A DNA stretch of 64,000 nt, from positions 81,746,562 to 81,810,561 of the forward strand of contig OZ038379.1 of the NCBI GenBank assembly GCA_964036045.1, written 5' to 3'. The notes under the pieces were generated by a model. It saw only the letters and a list, made by a program, of their open reading frames with translations. It was not told where the DNA came from and ran no database searches. Positions within the stretch are counted from its first letter, which is position 1. Every line of letters begins with the position of its first letter. The translations under genes were made by a program, and so were the position numbers. This DNA comes from Eutreptiella sp. 'Long Island Sound 2002' (Eukaryota; Euglenozoa; Euglenophyceae; Eutreptiales; Eutreptiaceae). Shown here piece by piece: positions 1-10,681 of the stretch.

Positions 1-1160
1 CAGGGGTTACATAGCAATTCCGCCCTCTTTTGGGCCCCTGAGAAGGCCGGGCTGAGGTAGCCACTCGTGATTTTGTCCCCGCGCTTGGCGTTGGGGACGC
101 CCGAGACTGCGAGGGTTACATAGCCATTCCGCCGTCCCTTGGGCCCCCGAGAAGGCCGGGGTGAGGTAGCCACTTCTGATTTTATCCTTGCGCTTGGCAT
201 TGGGGACCCCCAAGAATGCAGGGGTTACATAGCAATTCCGCACTCTTTTGGGCCCCCAAGAAGGCCGGGGTGAGGTAGCCACTCCGGATTTTATCCTTGC
301 GCTTGGCATTGGGGACCCCCTAGAATGCAGGGGTTACATAGCAATTCCGGCCTCCTTTGGGCCCCGGAGGTAATAGGGGTGAGGTAGCCCCTTCTGTTAC
401 ATAGTAATTCCGCCCTCTTTTGGGCCCCCAGGAAGTCCCGGGTGAGGTAGCCACTTCTGATTTGGTCCCCGCGCTTCGCGTTGGGAAACCCGAGAATGCA
501 GGGGTTACATAGCAATTCCGCCCTCTTTTGGGCCCCCGAGGCCCGGGTGAGGTAGCCACTTCTTCTGATTTTATCCTTGCGCTTGGCATTGGGGACCCCC
601 GAGAATGCAGGGGTTACATAGCAATTCCGCCTTCTTTTGGGCCCCCAAGAAGGTAGGGGTGAGGTAGGAATTTCTGATTTTGTTCCCGTGCTTGGCGTTG
701 GGGACCCCCGAGAATGCAGGGGTTACATAGCAATTCCGCCCTCTTTTGGGCCCCCGAGAAGGCCGGGGTGAGGTTGCCACTCGTGATTTTCTCCCCGCGC
801 TTGGTGTTGGGGACCCCCAAGAATGCAGGGGTTACATAGCAATTCCGCCCTCCTCTGGGCTCCCGAGAAGGCCGGGGTGAGGTAGCCACTTCTGATTTTA
901 TTCTTGCGCTTGGCATTGGGGACCCCCAAGAATGCAGGGGTTACATATCAATTCCGCCCTCCTTTGGGCCCCCGAGGTAATAGGGGTGAGGTAGCCACTC
1001 CCGATTTTGTCCCTGCGCTTGGCGTTGGGGACCCCCGAGAATGCAGGGGTTACATAGCAATTCCGCCCTCTTTTGGGCCCCCGAGAAGGCAGGGGTGAGG
1101 TAGCCACTTCTGATTTTGATTCGGGAACCCCAAGAATGCAGGGGTTACGTAGCAAACTTG
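1..1160. repeat. Tandem array of ~108-bp GC-rich units (array A)
   Basis: About ten units, cut by the left window edge. Each reads: CAGGGGTTACATAGCAATTC, then CTCTTTTGGGCCCCC, a GGTGAGGTAGCCACTTCTGA block, a GCGCTTGGCRTTGGGGACC block and back. Unit starts fall near 1, 111, 221, 330, 499, 609, 719, 829, 937 and 1,065, so the period is 108-110 with a few odd lengths. Open frames on the minus strand across the array are repeats of the same words and are not credible genes. The GTAGCCACTT core is shared with the arrays at 3.6-4.5 kb and 7.7-10.7 kb. Confidence 0.9.
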
Positions 1161-1371
1161 GTGTGCACACACTTTCAGGGGTGCGCTTTTTGTTTGACTA
1201 CCACTAATTGTCCTGCTAGGGCACGGGGTCACTCGCGACACCGATCGGTGGGTTCATCTTCCTTCGCCCCCCATTGTTGCCTATGGCTATGGCAGCAACA
1301 TAGCGCCAATGGTGCGAACCCCTTCCTGACCCAAAAAACAGCGCAAGGTCCGCTCCGAGGCGGACATTTCT

Positions 1372-2092
1372 GTGCCCACCACCACCCGCCCCACGTGTTC
1401 TAGGCGTCACAACAAGCCCCCTCCTCCAACGGATGGTGGGTATCTTTCCGAAGGAGACTCAACCCCTGAAAAGAGGTACACAGAGAATGACCTCTCCCAA
1501 GGACGCCATCTTGAAGGCACAGGTCTCCAAGCTTGGATGAACGACTGCCACATTTGTGCCTACGAAGAAGTTGTTTCGTGCATGGGAGAGGTGCTTGAAC
1601 CAAGGGCATGGTCAAAGGCCCTGGCTTGGTGTGATAACCTCAAGTAGCATGCGGACAAGTGTGATCGCTCAATGTCACCCAAACCGCATTAGTGGCAGCC
1701 TTTTTTTTATGAATAGCGATTGTTCTTCCGGGGTCCATTGGTTTGTGTTCGGGGCAGTTGTTGAGCCCGCCCTACACGTGATTTTGTGGCATGCCAAGGG
1801 AAGTGAGCTGTACATGCGCCCCAAAGGCATCCCGGTAACCACCACGGCTTTGGGTCTCCAACACCATGATGGTTGGATGTGTGGTTATCAATCCCTGAGT
1901 TTGTTGCGGCAATTGTTGGAGACGGAGCCCAGTAATGATTTCGGCATGTTCACTGCCGAACGCATGCCACCGGCCTTTGTGACGCATGTTCAAGACATTA
2001 TGAAGAACGCTCCCCAGGTGCCATGCCCCTTTTTTTCACCTCCTCTCTCCCCTTTTCCACAACAACTAACCTGCTGTACACTGCATTTTTAA
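1372..2092 (+). pseudogene. Degenerate C48/Ulp1-like peptidase of a transposon
   Basis: Two adjoining frames resemble the better copy at 10,682-12,109. Frame one (to 1,647) ends with an EPRAW segment aligned to EVEEPRAWTMAV of the other copy. Frame two (from about 1,630 to 2,092) has the peptidase signature: a GVHWFVFG block holding the expected His, and LQHHDGWMCGYQSL holding the expected Gln and Cys. The acidic residue of the catalytic set (WEP in the better copy) is replaced by WHA, so activity is doubtful even if the frame were intact. Sequence just downstream (2,285-2,345) is also similar to that after the other copy, so the duplication covers more than the ORF. C48 peptidases cleave SUMO-like conjugates; transposon-borne versions are known, but their substrate is not. 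Confidence 0.6.
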
Positions 2093-3151
2093 GTGTAGCG
2101 TATCCAATATTTATTCGTTCTCCCTCAACCCCTTCCTCTCCTATCAAACCCGATAGACCCTAACCTACCAACTAATCTGTTGTACACACGCACGCTACTT
2201 GCGGTGTATCAAATGCCCACCCATTGGTCTCCCCTCCCATCCCTGTTATCATCCATCTGTGCCCGCCCCATTGCCTTGCCCATGCTTGGAGTACCCGTGG
2301 GGGTGAGCTTGCCTCACTTCACCTCTCCAAGTAGCAATGGCGGTCAGATTGTACTTTTTTTTCATCAGCACTCGCGCTGACATTCAAAAAACAAAACTGG
2401 GGGTACACTCGCACTTAAGAAAAAAAACTATAAGAAAAAATGTTTTTTTTCTGAGTGTCATCCGAGTACACTCGCGTGACATTTCTATACACTCGCGTGA
2501 CACTTCCCCCAATGGGGTTTCCAGGTTGGGGTCTTGCTGGAGAAAGTTGACAGGCTTTTTGCAACTTGTGTTGGGTTCACCGCTACTGAGGTGTCTTTTT
2601 GACACCCAGTGAACCGCCAACCATTGGCTGTGTCTCAAGCACAGGGGGAGGGCCAAATGCCTGGTTGTCGCACACATCGCACACTGCCCTACGCCGGGCC
2701 CCTCAGCAAAATGCACCGCTGTGGTATGCCATCCAACCCCCTCCCCTTTTCTCTAAGCAAGGTGGGGTGGGATGCCCCCCTCTCTGCCCATGGTCAAGTT
2801 GGCCCTGCCCCTGAATGCATCTCTTGATCCAACCAGAATCCTGATGTTGTCTACTCGCGGGATGCCCGTGGGACTGTTGTTTCCATGACCTGGGCTATGG
2901 TTATGCAAGGAGGAGGAGGGCAACAACTATTAGTCACCCTGGCGGGCTTTGTCAAGCCCAGCCTCTCCAGCTTGTGTCCAAAGGATACACCATAGGTTGT
3001 ACAAAGCAATGACCGTGTATGAGGGAGCACGCAGCTGCTGTGTCTGGGGCATGAATGCATTGTGCACTGTCTGATAATCCCTGTGCCATTGTCTCTCTCT
3101 GGCGTGCTGGAGCAGCAAAAGGAGTAATGGATATTCCCGTACACGGCACAG
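2093..3151. other. No gene recognised; A/T runs with ACTCGCGTGAC words
   Basis: 2,093-2,340 is C/T-rich and matches the region downstream of the 12.1-kb copy (AGTAGCAATGGCGG near 2,330 and 12,431). 2,350-2,510 holds A and T homopolymers with repeated ACTCGCGTGAC, a relative of the GCGACTTACGC arrays seen at 7.3 kb and 12.5 kb. From 2,520 to 3,151 I see only short frames with no recognisable product. Confidence 0.5.
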
Positions 3152-3307
3152 GCGTACAAAGAGCGGCTCATGGAAGATTTCGGAGTTTCGTTCTCCAACC
3201 TTTACACGATGACCAATATGCCCATCAAACGCTACGTAGATTTCCTGAAGAAAGAGGGTCAACTGGAGTCGTACTGTAACATGCTCGTGGAAAATTTCAA
3301 CCCCGAG
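3152..3307 (+). pseudogene. Isolated exon of a DUF3641 / ArsS-type radical-SAM protein
   Basis: A 156-bp segment (52 codons, phase 0 at both ends) is preceded by a splice-acceptor-like CACGGCACAG and followed by GAG/GTTGTG, a possible donor. Its product contains FGVSFSNLYTMTNMPIKR and, further on, LVENFNPE. From memory of the family this matches the C-terminal DUF3641 domain of radical-SAM/Cys-rich proteins (arsenosugar biosynthesis protein ArsS and relatives), where a TNMPI block and an NP block are typical and a Cys-containing GLMCR block follows. That next block is absent downstream and no other exon is visible, so I infer a gene fragment captured or duplicated by a transposon rather than a working gene. 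An intact gene with very long introns cannot be excluded. Confidence 0.65.
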
Positions 3308-3409
3308 GTTGTGACTGTTTGCACCGCTTTGCATGGCCTCTGTTTGCTGCTCTGTGCCTGACGTGCACCTGTTCCTGTGCCCAGAGTTTGGGTCCGTGTC
3401 AGATGTAAA

Positions 3410-3610
3410 TTGCATTTTTTTTGCGATAGGTTGTGTTTTTTTTTTTGGCATAAGTTGTGTGTGGAAAAAAATTGAAACTGCTGTCGGTACGCGACCTATG
3501 GCCAGGAAAAAAAGTACATGATTTACGCTTTTCTTTTGTGCAACATGCATAAAAAAAAAGTGCACACGATTTACTTCAAAAAAGAATGCACGCGACCTAC
3601 AGCAAGAAAC
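3410..3610. repeat. Homopolymer block with GCGACCTAY / ATAAGTTGTG words
   Basis: T-runs of 8-10 and A-runs of 6-9 alternate with TTGCGATAGGTTGTG, GGCATAAGTTGTGTGTGG, ACGCGACCTATGGCC and CACGCGACCTACAGC. This is a degraded version of the block at 7,271-7,440, which carries the same GTGTGGAAAAAAA spacer. No coding potential. Confidence 0.6.
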
Positions 3611-3639
3611 AAAAATGAACGGCGCCAACCTATCTCCCT

Positions 3640-4545
3640 TTTTGGAGGGTTATGCGGCCTCTTGGATACCTCCCTGCTCTGGGGACTCCAAGACGGCATG
3701 TGTTTTGTAGCCACTTGGATTTTATCCCCCTTTCTGGGGTCCCCCAGACGGCAAGGGTTATGTAGCCACTTCGCCCACATTTGGACCCCCAAGACAGCAA
3801 GGGTTATGCAGCCATTTTGATTTCCTCCCCTTTGTTGGGGGGGGGGGGGTTCGCGGACGGCAGGGGTTATGTAGCCATTTTGCCTGCATTCAGGCCCCCA
3901 ACATGGCAGGGGTTATGAAGCCACTTTGATTTTGCCCCCCCCCCCCCCCTTTTTGGGGGGTCCCCCAAATGGAAGGGGTTATGTAGCCACTTCGCCTGCT
4001 CGGCCCCCGACCCGGGGTGGTCCGCGCTGCTTCTTGGTTGCACTGGGCACAGGTGGTGCTGCACTATGCTGGACCTACTGCCCATGGTGTCAGGGCATGT
4101 TGGAAGGGCCCCAGTGCAGGTGGAGCACTGCCTTGCCCTGGGGCCTGCTAGGCTACGCGTTCAGTTGGCAGTACTACTATCCGTGTAGGGGGGGGGGAGG
4201 GGGCTGAGGACACACCACCGGAGTGATTGCTCCTTGGCCCTAAAGTGGGGGGGGGGGCTGGGAGGCGTGATTGGGGCACATTTTGGCCCCCAAGACGGCA
4301 AGGGCTATGTTATGTAGCCACTTTGATTTTCTGCCACTGTTTTGGGGGTCCCTAGACGGCAAGGGTTATGTAGCCATTTCACCCACATTTCGCTCACCCA
4401 AGATGGCAAGGGCTATGTAGCCACTTTGATTTCCTCCCCCTTTCCTTCCTGGGTCTCCCGGATGGCTTGGGTTATGTAGCCACTTTGCCCACATTTGGGC
4501 CCCCAAGACATCAAGGGTTATGGAGCCACTGCTTTGGCAGTGTTT
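3640..4545. repeat. Degenerate tandem array, GTAGCCACTT core (array B)
   Basis: Roughly 50-60-bp units read GGCAAGGGTTATGTAGCCAC followed by TTCGCCCACATTTGG or by TTGATTTCCTCCCC, then a G- or C-run and the next unit. The array is interrupted near 4,010-4,250 by unrelated GC-rich sequence with G-runs. It contains long mononucleotide runs (G at 3,838-3,850, C at 3,936-3,949). Diverged relative of arrays A and D. Confidence 0.75.
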
Positions 4546-4769
4546 AAGGGAGGATATGAGGGGGGCAGTGGGTGCACACTACAACACCTTCCCTTCATAG
4601 CTTGATCGTGTGCAAAAGGAGTACCTTAACAAGGGAACAACTTGTGCCGAGAGGCCCCGCACTCATACGTAGGACGCAAAAAGGGAACAAACTGTTTGAG
4701 TGGTGCCTCACCCCCAGGTATTCTTGTTGCCCTTGAAGCCACATGCAAGCATGCTCATGTTTGACAGAA

Positions 4770-5725
4770 AGCATCACATTCCACTTTGCCAGAGTTCCTT
4801 GTGGATGGGATTCCTAACCTTGGCAAGTATTGGGGTGAGCATCCATATCCTCTCCATGGCCGTGCCTCACATCTAGAATTGTTGATGTGGCAAGAAAGTC
4901 ATGCCATCCACGAGGCTGGCACTTTTTATGATGCCGGAGATCCCCTCTATTTTCATCAAGGGGAGAAGTGAAGAAAGAGGGGATGCAATGGTGAAATGAT
5001 CGCATTGTTGACGCCTCAACGGTGGAGTAAGATATTGTGCCAGATAGGGAAGGGCAAATCAGTCCAATAGAAGGACTTTGTTGACTTCCTATCAATCCAC
5101 CATGTCACTGCACAGTGCTGCACCTGCCCAACCTACGGTACATATGCCATGTGTGAAGGCGTCCTTTTGTGGCACATTTTGCAGGTTCTAGGCTTCAAGG
5201 TGCCCACCCAATACTCATGGGAGTTGGTTGCCCAACAACCCTTCAAGTTGGGACGCTTGGAGCGCTTGTTCACCGCTCAAGCGGATCTACAAAAACAGTT
5301 TTCCTTAAAAAAATTCCCCCAAGAAGGGAGCAAACCAAGCATCACTCCCACCCTATGAGGATGCAAAGTCTCATGCCTTGTGGCATTGTGTCTAAAGGGC
5401 AATTCCACCACAGGAAGACATGTCACTTGTTGAACCTTTTCCGCCTCCTTTGCATTTGTGGGCACCATAGGAGGAAAGTGTACTTGTGGTGGCTTTTTTG
5501 TTTGACGATAGCCGAGTATCCGCCTCATGCTTGAGTCCCCTTGGATGAGCAAGTGTGGCTTTCTGAGAAGTGGAAAACGAAGGTTAACGGGGATTCCCTC
5601 ACAGAAGCCACATTGCCCGTTAGTCTTGTTGAAGACCAGGAGGACACCTATGAAGCCATTGCACTAGGCAGTAAGGTTAGTGTGGTTGTGGGTGAGGAGC
5701 CCCCTCTTGACTGATAAGGAGACCA
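4770..5725 (+). pseudogene. Debris of the peptidase-transposon coding region
   Basis: Three open pieces in different frames: 4,786-4,971 (60 codons, FLVDGIPNLGKYWGEHPYPL), 5,149-5,358 (LLWHILQVLGFKVPTQ) and about 5,536-5,715. The last aligns with the start of the 10,682 ORF: DEQVWLSEKWKTKV against DEDAWLYRKWQTEV, then LVEDQEDTYEA against PVEDEADSYEA. This makes the stretch a third, older copy of the same transposon family and suggests that the two upstream pieces are parts of that family's N-terminal coding region. No domain recognised in them. Confidence 0.5.
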
Positions 5726-6200
5726 CCCCCTCCGTGCCCACAGTAGTGTTAGGCGGCTTCTTTTGCGCACACTAAGGGCGGTCAAAACGTGGAAAAGGGT
5801 GGGGGTCAAAAATCACTATTTGGACCTCTTTTTTTCTCTTTGTCTCTTGTTTGCCCAAACCAAGGGTTTTAATGTTACCATAGTTCTCTTTTGCCTGCTA
5901 TGTGCACCAAACCACATTCTTCGTATAGATGCTTTGTGTGGAGGTACAATGTTGTACACATGCATGTCTATTTGATTGCACAACTATTGCTTGTTGCACA
6001 TGTGTTACGCTCCTGTATGAATTGCACTCCCAAGCTAACCGTATACATACTTTCAGAAAAAAAGTGAACCACAGATTGCTCTAGGGGTAAACGTCAACAT
6101 ATGAATTGCCATATGTGCACTTTCTACCCGAGAGTGATCTTTGGGTTTATTTTTTGGATTTTGAGCTGAGCTATTTTGGGAAGCTCAAGGGGGGCGTATT
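5726..6200. other. No feature recognised
   Basis: AT-richer sequence with short frames only. I see no repeat, hairpin or coding signal that I would defend. Confidence 0.4.
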
Positions 6201-6698
6201 GTGTATCATGGGCGCAACATGCATATTATGAGTGCAACGAATCTGCGCATCAATGGGAAGCAAGTCCGGCTGTCAGCTGACCGCCTTGCCAGGATTGGCG
6301 GCATCCCGGCTGTTAGGGGGGGTCGTGAGCCCACTATGGGCCCGTCGCAGTTGTGGAACGGCTGGCCCTTTGTGGCAATTTGGAACGTGCCAGGGCAACC
6401 ATCGCAAAGTGCCCCCTTCTTGCTAAGCTTTTCATCTGCACTCATTGTGGGGAGGGATGTCACTCACCCTTCCCGTCCGGAGCTTTCAACGGGGGCGGCG
6501 TTTCTGATCGGGTTGCCGCACATGTTTTCATGTAGGGAGGGGGATGATAAGTTGGCATGGGAAGGGGAAGTGGAAAAACTGGTGCAGATGGAATATGATG
6601 CCTGTGAATGGGTGAACCCCGACCTTGAAGGGGGGGTTCAGGCTCTGCAAGCGGGGTTCTTGGATACTTGTGCCCAGCAGTTGACCCCAAAAGCTTAG
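6201..6698 (+). CDS. Hypothetical ORF, 165 codons
   Basis: Open frame with first ATG at 6,219. No domain recognised. Glycine- and proline-rich in the middle (RIGGIPAVRGGREPTMGPSQ), ending with an acidic DDKLAWEGEVEKLVQMEYD segment. A competing frame at 6,353-6,535 contains CTHCGEGCHSPFPSG, which could be half of a zinc finger, so the true frame is uncertain. It lies between transposon fragments and may belong to one of them. Confidence 0.25.
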   Translation: MYHGRNMHIMSATNLRINGKQVRLSADRLARIGGIPAVRGGREPTMGPSQLWNGWPFVAIWNVPGQPSQSAPFLLSFSSALIVGRDVTHPSRPELSTGAAFLIGLPHMFSCREGDDKLAWEGEVEKLVQMEYDACEWVNPDLEGGVQALQAGFLDTCAQQLTPKA

Positions 6699-7270
6699 GC
6701 AGCAGCAACGCTGCCTCGGGAGGGTACCCGCCTACGAAGGGGCGACGTTGCTGTCCGCAATGGTCCGTAGGCGGGATGGGGAGGTTGTCTGACGGTGTGA
6801 GGGTGTGGGAAGACAATACCGTTGGGGAGGATGCGGATTCACATGGCCTTCCACCTGCACTCTGAAACACTCCTCCCCCCTTGTTGTAGGTTTTGTGGGG
6901 ATTCGAGATGCGTCCTCCGGATGCGCCGGGCAAAGGCGGGAAGCCACAGTCACAGCCCGTTTCTTGCGCAAATGAGTGTTTTTGTAAGTTCAGCACGTGG
7001 GCAACACACAAGTAGGGTGTGCAAGTTGTGCCTTTTGAATGCCCGGTCAGGGGATGCGGCTGGCAGTGGCGGTCCAACATGCGCTGCCGTTGTGAGCAGC
7101 ACCACCAAGACCTCCAGGTGACTGACGAGACCATAGAGCAATGGGACTAGGGCCCGGATCAGATTTTTGTCCTTGGGGGGGGGGGGCTTTTGGGGACAAT
7201 AAGAGGAAATCTCCGTTGACGCGGCCGGAAAAGATGCAGAAGCGCAAAAGCGTGCGCCCTGCAATGCGCA
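6699..7270. other. No gene recognised
   Basis: Only overlapping short frames on both strands, none with recognisable features. The end (about 7,250-7,275, CCCTGCAATGCGCAGCG) resembles in inverse orientation the sequence at 12,660-12,695 next to the other poly-A block, so it may be the edge of a repeated unit. Confidence 0.35.
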
Positions 7271-7680
7271 GCGTGTAAAGCGTAAGTCGCTTATTTTTTT
7301 TTTTTGGTGTAAGTCGCGTTTTTTTTTGGCGTAAGTCGCGTGTGGAAAAAAAAAACTGAAAAGTGTAGGATACGCGACTTACGCCTTTTTTGCGACGCGA
7401 CCTACACCAAAAAAAAAAAACTTACGCGACTTACGCTTTTTTTTATATAAAAAAGCGAGTTACGCCTTTTTTTTTATAAAAAAGCGAGTTACGCTCTTTT
7501 TTTATATAAAAAAGCGAGTTACGCTTTTTTTTTTAATAAAAAGGCGAGTTACGCCTTTTTTTTTTATAAAAAAGCGAGGTACGCTTTTTTTTATATAAAA
7601 AAGCGAGTTACGCTCTTTTTTTATATAAAAAAGCGAGTTACGCTTTTTTTTATAAAAAAGCGGGATTTTTTTTTTATTGT
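7271..7680. repeat. AT-rich ~36-40-bp tandem repeat, AAAAAAGCGAGTTACGC
   Basis: 7,271-7,440 carries both orientations of CGTAAGTCGCG separated by T- and A-runs (TGGTGTAAGTCGCG, then ACGCGACTTACGCC), so it can fold back on itself. From about 7,440 the unit becomes TATAAAAAAGCGAGTTACGC plus a run of 8-10 T, repeated about seven times to 7,665. Flanking A- and T-runs within a unit pair with each other. No coding potential. Confidence 0.85.
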
Positions 7681-7741
7681 TAAGGACAGCCCTTAAGGAA
7701 AGCCCCTAGAGGCTATTTGCCCCGGCCGACCGTGGGCCATG

Positions 7742-10677
7742 TCTAGCCCCCTGCTTTTGGGGATCGCCGAGAGGGCAGGGGTTACGCAGCAGCTCCGGCC
7801 CTCTTTTGGGCACCACTTCTGATTTTGCCCCCCCGCTCTGAAGCGGTGGGGATCCCCGATACGGCAAGGGTGAGGTAGCCACTTTGCCCACTTGTGGGCC
7901 ACTTCTGATTTTGCCCCCCCGCTCTGAAGCGTTGGGGATCCCCGATACGGCAGGGGTGAGGTAGCCATTTTGCCCACTTGTGGGCCACTTCTGATTTTGC
8001 CCCCCGCTCTGAAGCGGTGGGGATCCCCGATACGGCAGAGGTGAGGTAGCTACTTTGCCCACTTGTGGGCCACTTCTCATTTTGCCCCCCGCTCTGAAGC
8101 GGTGGGGATCCCCGATCCGGCAGGGGTGAGGTAGCCATTTTGCCCACTTGTGGGCCACTTCTGATTTTGGCCCCCGCTCTGAAGCGGTGGGGATCCCCGA
8201 TACGGAAGGGGTGAGGTAGCCACTTTGCCCACTTGTGGGCCACTTCTGATTTTGCCCCCCGCTCTGAAGAGGTGGGGATCCCCGATACGGCAGGGGTGAT
8301 GCCCACTTGTGGGCCACTTCTGATTTTGCCCCTTGCTCTGAAGCGGAGCTGATCCCCGATACGGCAGGGGTGAGGTAGCCATTTTGCCCACTTGTGGGCC
8401 ACTCCTGATTTTGCCCCCCGCTCTGAAGCGGAGGGGATCCCTGATCTGGCAGGGGTGAGGTAGCCACTTTGCCCACTTGTGGGCCACTTCTGATTTTGTT
8501 GCCCGCTCTGAAGGCGTGGGGATCCCCGATACGGCAGGGGTGAGGTAGCCATTTTGCCCACTTGTGGGCCACTTCTGATTTTGCCCCCCGCTCTGAAGCG
8601 GAGGGGATCCCCGATACGGCAGGGGTGAGGTAGCCACTGTGCCCACTTGTGGGCCACTTCTGATTTTGCGCCCCGCTCTGAAGCGGTGGGAATCCCCGAT
8701 ACGGCAAGGGTGAGGTAGCCACTTTGCCCACTTGTGGGTCACTTCTCATTTTGCCCCCCGCTCTAAAGCGGTGGGGATCCCCGATACGGCAGAGGTGAGG
8801 TAGCCATTTTGCCCACTTGTGGGCCACTTCTGATTTTGCCCCCCGCTCTGAAGCGGAGGGGATCCCCGATACGGCAGGGGTGAGGTAGCCACTTTGCCCA
8901 CTTGTGGGCCACTTCTGATTTTGCCCCCCGCTCTGAAGCGGTGGGGATCACCGATACGGCAGGGGTGAGGTAGCCACTTTGCCCACTTGTGGGCCACTTC
9001 TGATTTTGCCCCCCGCTCTGAAGTGGTGGGGATCCCCGATACGGCAGGGGTGAGGTAGCCATTTTGCCCACTTGTGGGCCACTTCTGATTTTGCCCCCCG
9101 CTCTGAAGCGGTGAGGATCCCCCATACGGTCGGGGTGATGCCCACTTGTGGGCCACTTCTTATTTTGCCCCCCGCTCTGAAGCGGTGGGGATCCCCGATA
9201 CGGCAGGGGTGAGGTAGCCATTTTGCCCACTTGTGGGCCACTTCTGATTTTGCCCCCCGCTCTGAAGCGGGGGGGATCCCCGATACGGCAAGGGTGAGGT
9301 AGCCACTTTGCCCACTTTTGGGCCACTTCTGATTTTGCCCCCCCGCTCTGAAGCGTTGGGGATCCCCGATACGGCAGGGGTGAGGTAGCCATTTTGCCCA
9401 CTTGTGGGCCACTTCTGATTTTGCCCCCCGCTCTGAAGCGGAGGGGATCCCCGATACGGCAGGGGTGAGGTAGCCACTTTGCCCACTTGTGGGCCACTTC
9501 TGATTTTGCCCCCCCGCTCTGAAGCGGTGGGGATCCCCGATACGGCAGGGGTGAGGTAGCCATTTTGCCCACTTGTGGGCCACTTCTCATTTTGCCCCCA
9601 CCTCTGAAGCGGAGGGGATCCCCGATACGGCAGGGGTCAGGTAGCCACTTTGCCCACTTGTGGGCCACTTCTGATTTTGCCCCCCGCTCTGAAGAGGTGG
9701 GGATCCCCGATACGGCAGGGATGAGGTAGCCACTTTGCCCACTTGTGGGCCACTTCTGATTTTGCCCCCCCGCTCTGAAGCGGAGGGGATCCCCGATACG
9801 GCAGGGGTGAGGTAGCCACTTTGCCCACTTGTGGGCCACTTCTGATTTTGCCCCCCGCTCTGAAGTGGTGGGGATCCCCGATACGGCAGGGGTGAGGTAG
9901 CCATTTTGCCCACTTGTGGGCCACTTCTGATTTTGCCCCTTGCTCTGAAGCGGAGCTGATCCCCGATACGGCAGGGGTGAGGTAGCCACTTTGCCCACTT
10001 GTGGGCCACTTCTGATTTTGCCCCCCGCTATGAAGCGGTGGGGATCCCCGATACGGCAGGGGTGAGGTACCCACTTTGCCCACTTGTGGGCCACTTCTGA
10101 TTTTGCCCCCCGCTCTGAAGTGGTGGGGATCCCCGATATGGCAGGGGTGAGGTAGCCATTTTGCCCACTTGTGGGCTACTGCTGATTTTGCCCCCCGCTC
10201 TCAAGCGGTGGGGATCCCCAATACGGCAGGGGTGAGGTAGCCATTTTGCCCACTTGTGGGCCACTTGTGATTTTGCCCCCCGCTCTGAAGCGGTGGGGAT
10301 CCCCGATATGGCAGGGGTGAGGTAGCCATTTTGCCCACTTGTGGGCCACTTCTGATTTTGCCCCCCGCTCTGAAGCGGTGGGGATCCCCGATACGGCAGG
10401 GGTGAGGTAGCCATTTTGCCCACTTGTGGGCCACTTGTGATTTTGCTCCCCGCTCTGAAGCGGTGGGGATCCCCGATACGGCAGGGGTGAGGTAGCCATT
10501 TTGCCCACTTGTAGGCCACTTGTGATTTTGCCCCCCGCTCTGAAGTGGTGGGGATCCCCGATACGGCAGTGGTGAGGTAGCCATTTTGCCCACTTGTGGG
10601 CCACTTCTGATTTTGCCCCCCGCTTTGAAGCGGAGGGGATCCCCGATACGGCAGGGGTGAGGTAGCCACTTTGCCCA
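7742..10677. repeat. 85-bp satellite array, ~34 copies (array D)
   Basis: Unit length is 84-86 bp, varying mainly in a C6/C7 run. Each unit contains three short palindromes: GCCCACTTGTGGGC, CCGCTCTGAAGCGG and GGGGATCCCC. These are followed by GATACGGCAGGGGTGAGG and the TAGCCACTTT core. All three minus-strand frames stay open for hundreds of codons because 85 is not a multiple of three and the unit has few stops, giving frames of up to 443 codons that are repeat artefacts. The array ends abruptly at 10,677, in the middle of the peptidase ORF that follows. The first unit (7,742-7,800) is intermediate in sequence between arrays A and D. Confidence 0.95.
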
Positions 10678-10681
10678 CCGC

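Noticed and set aside
7742-10677. Long minus-strand frames (up to 443 codons) as a repeat protein
   Set aside because: All three minus-strand frames are open because the 85-bp unit has few stops; no start context and no preference for one frame.
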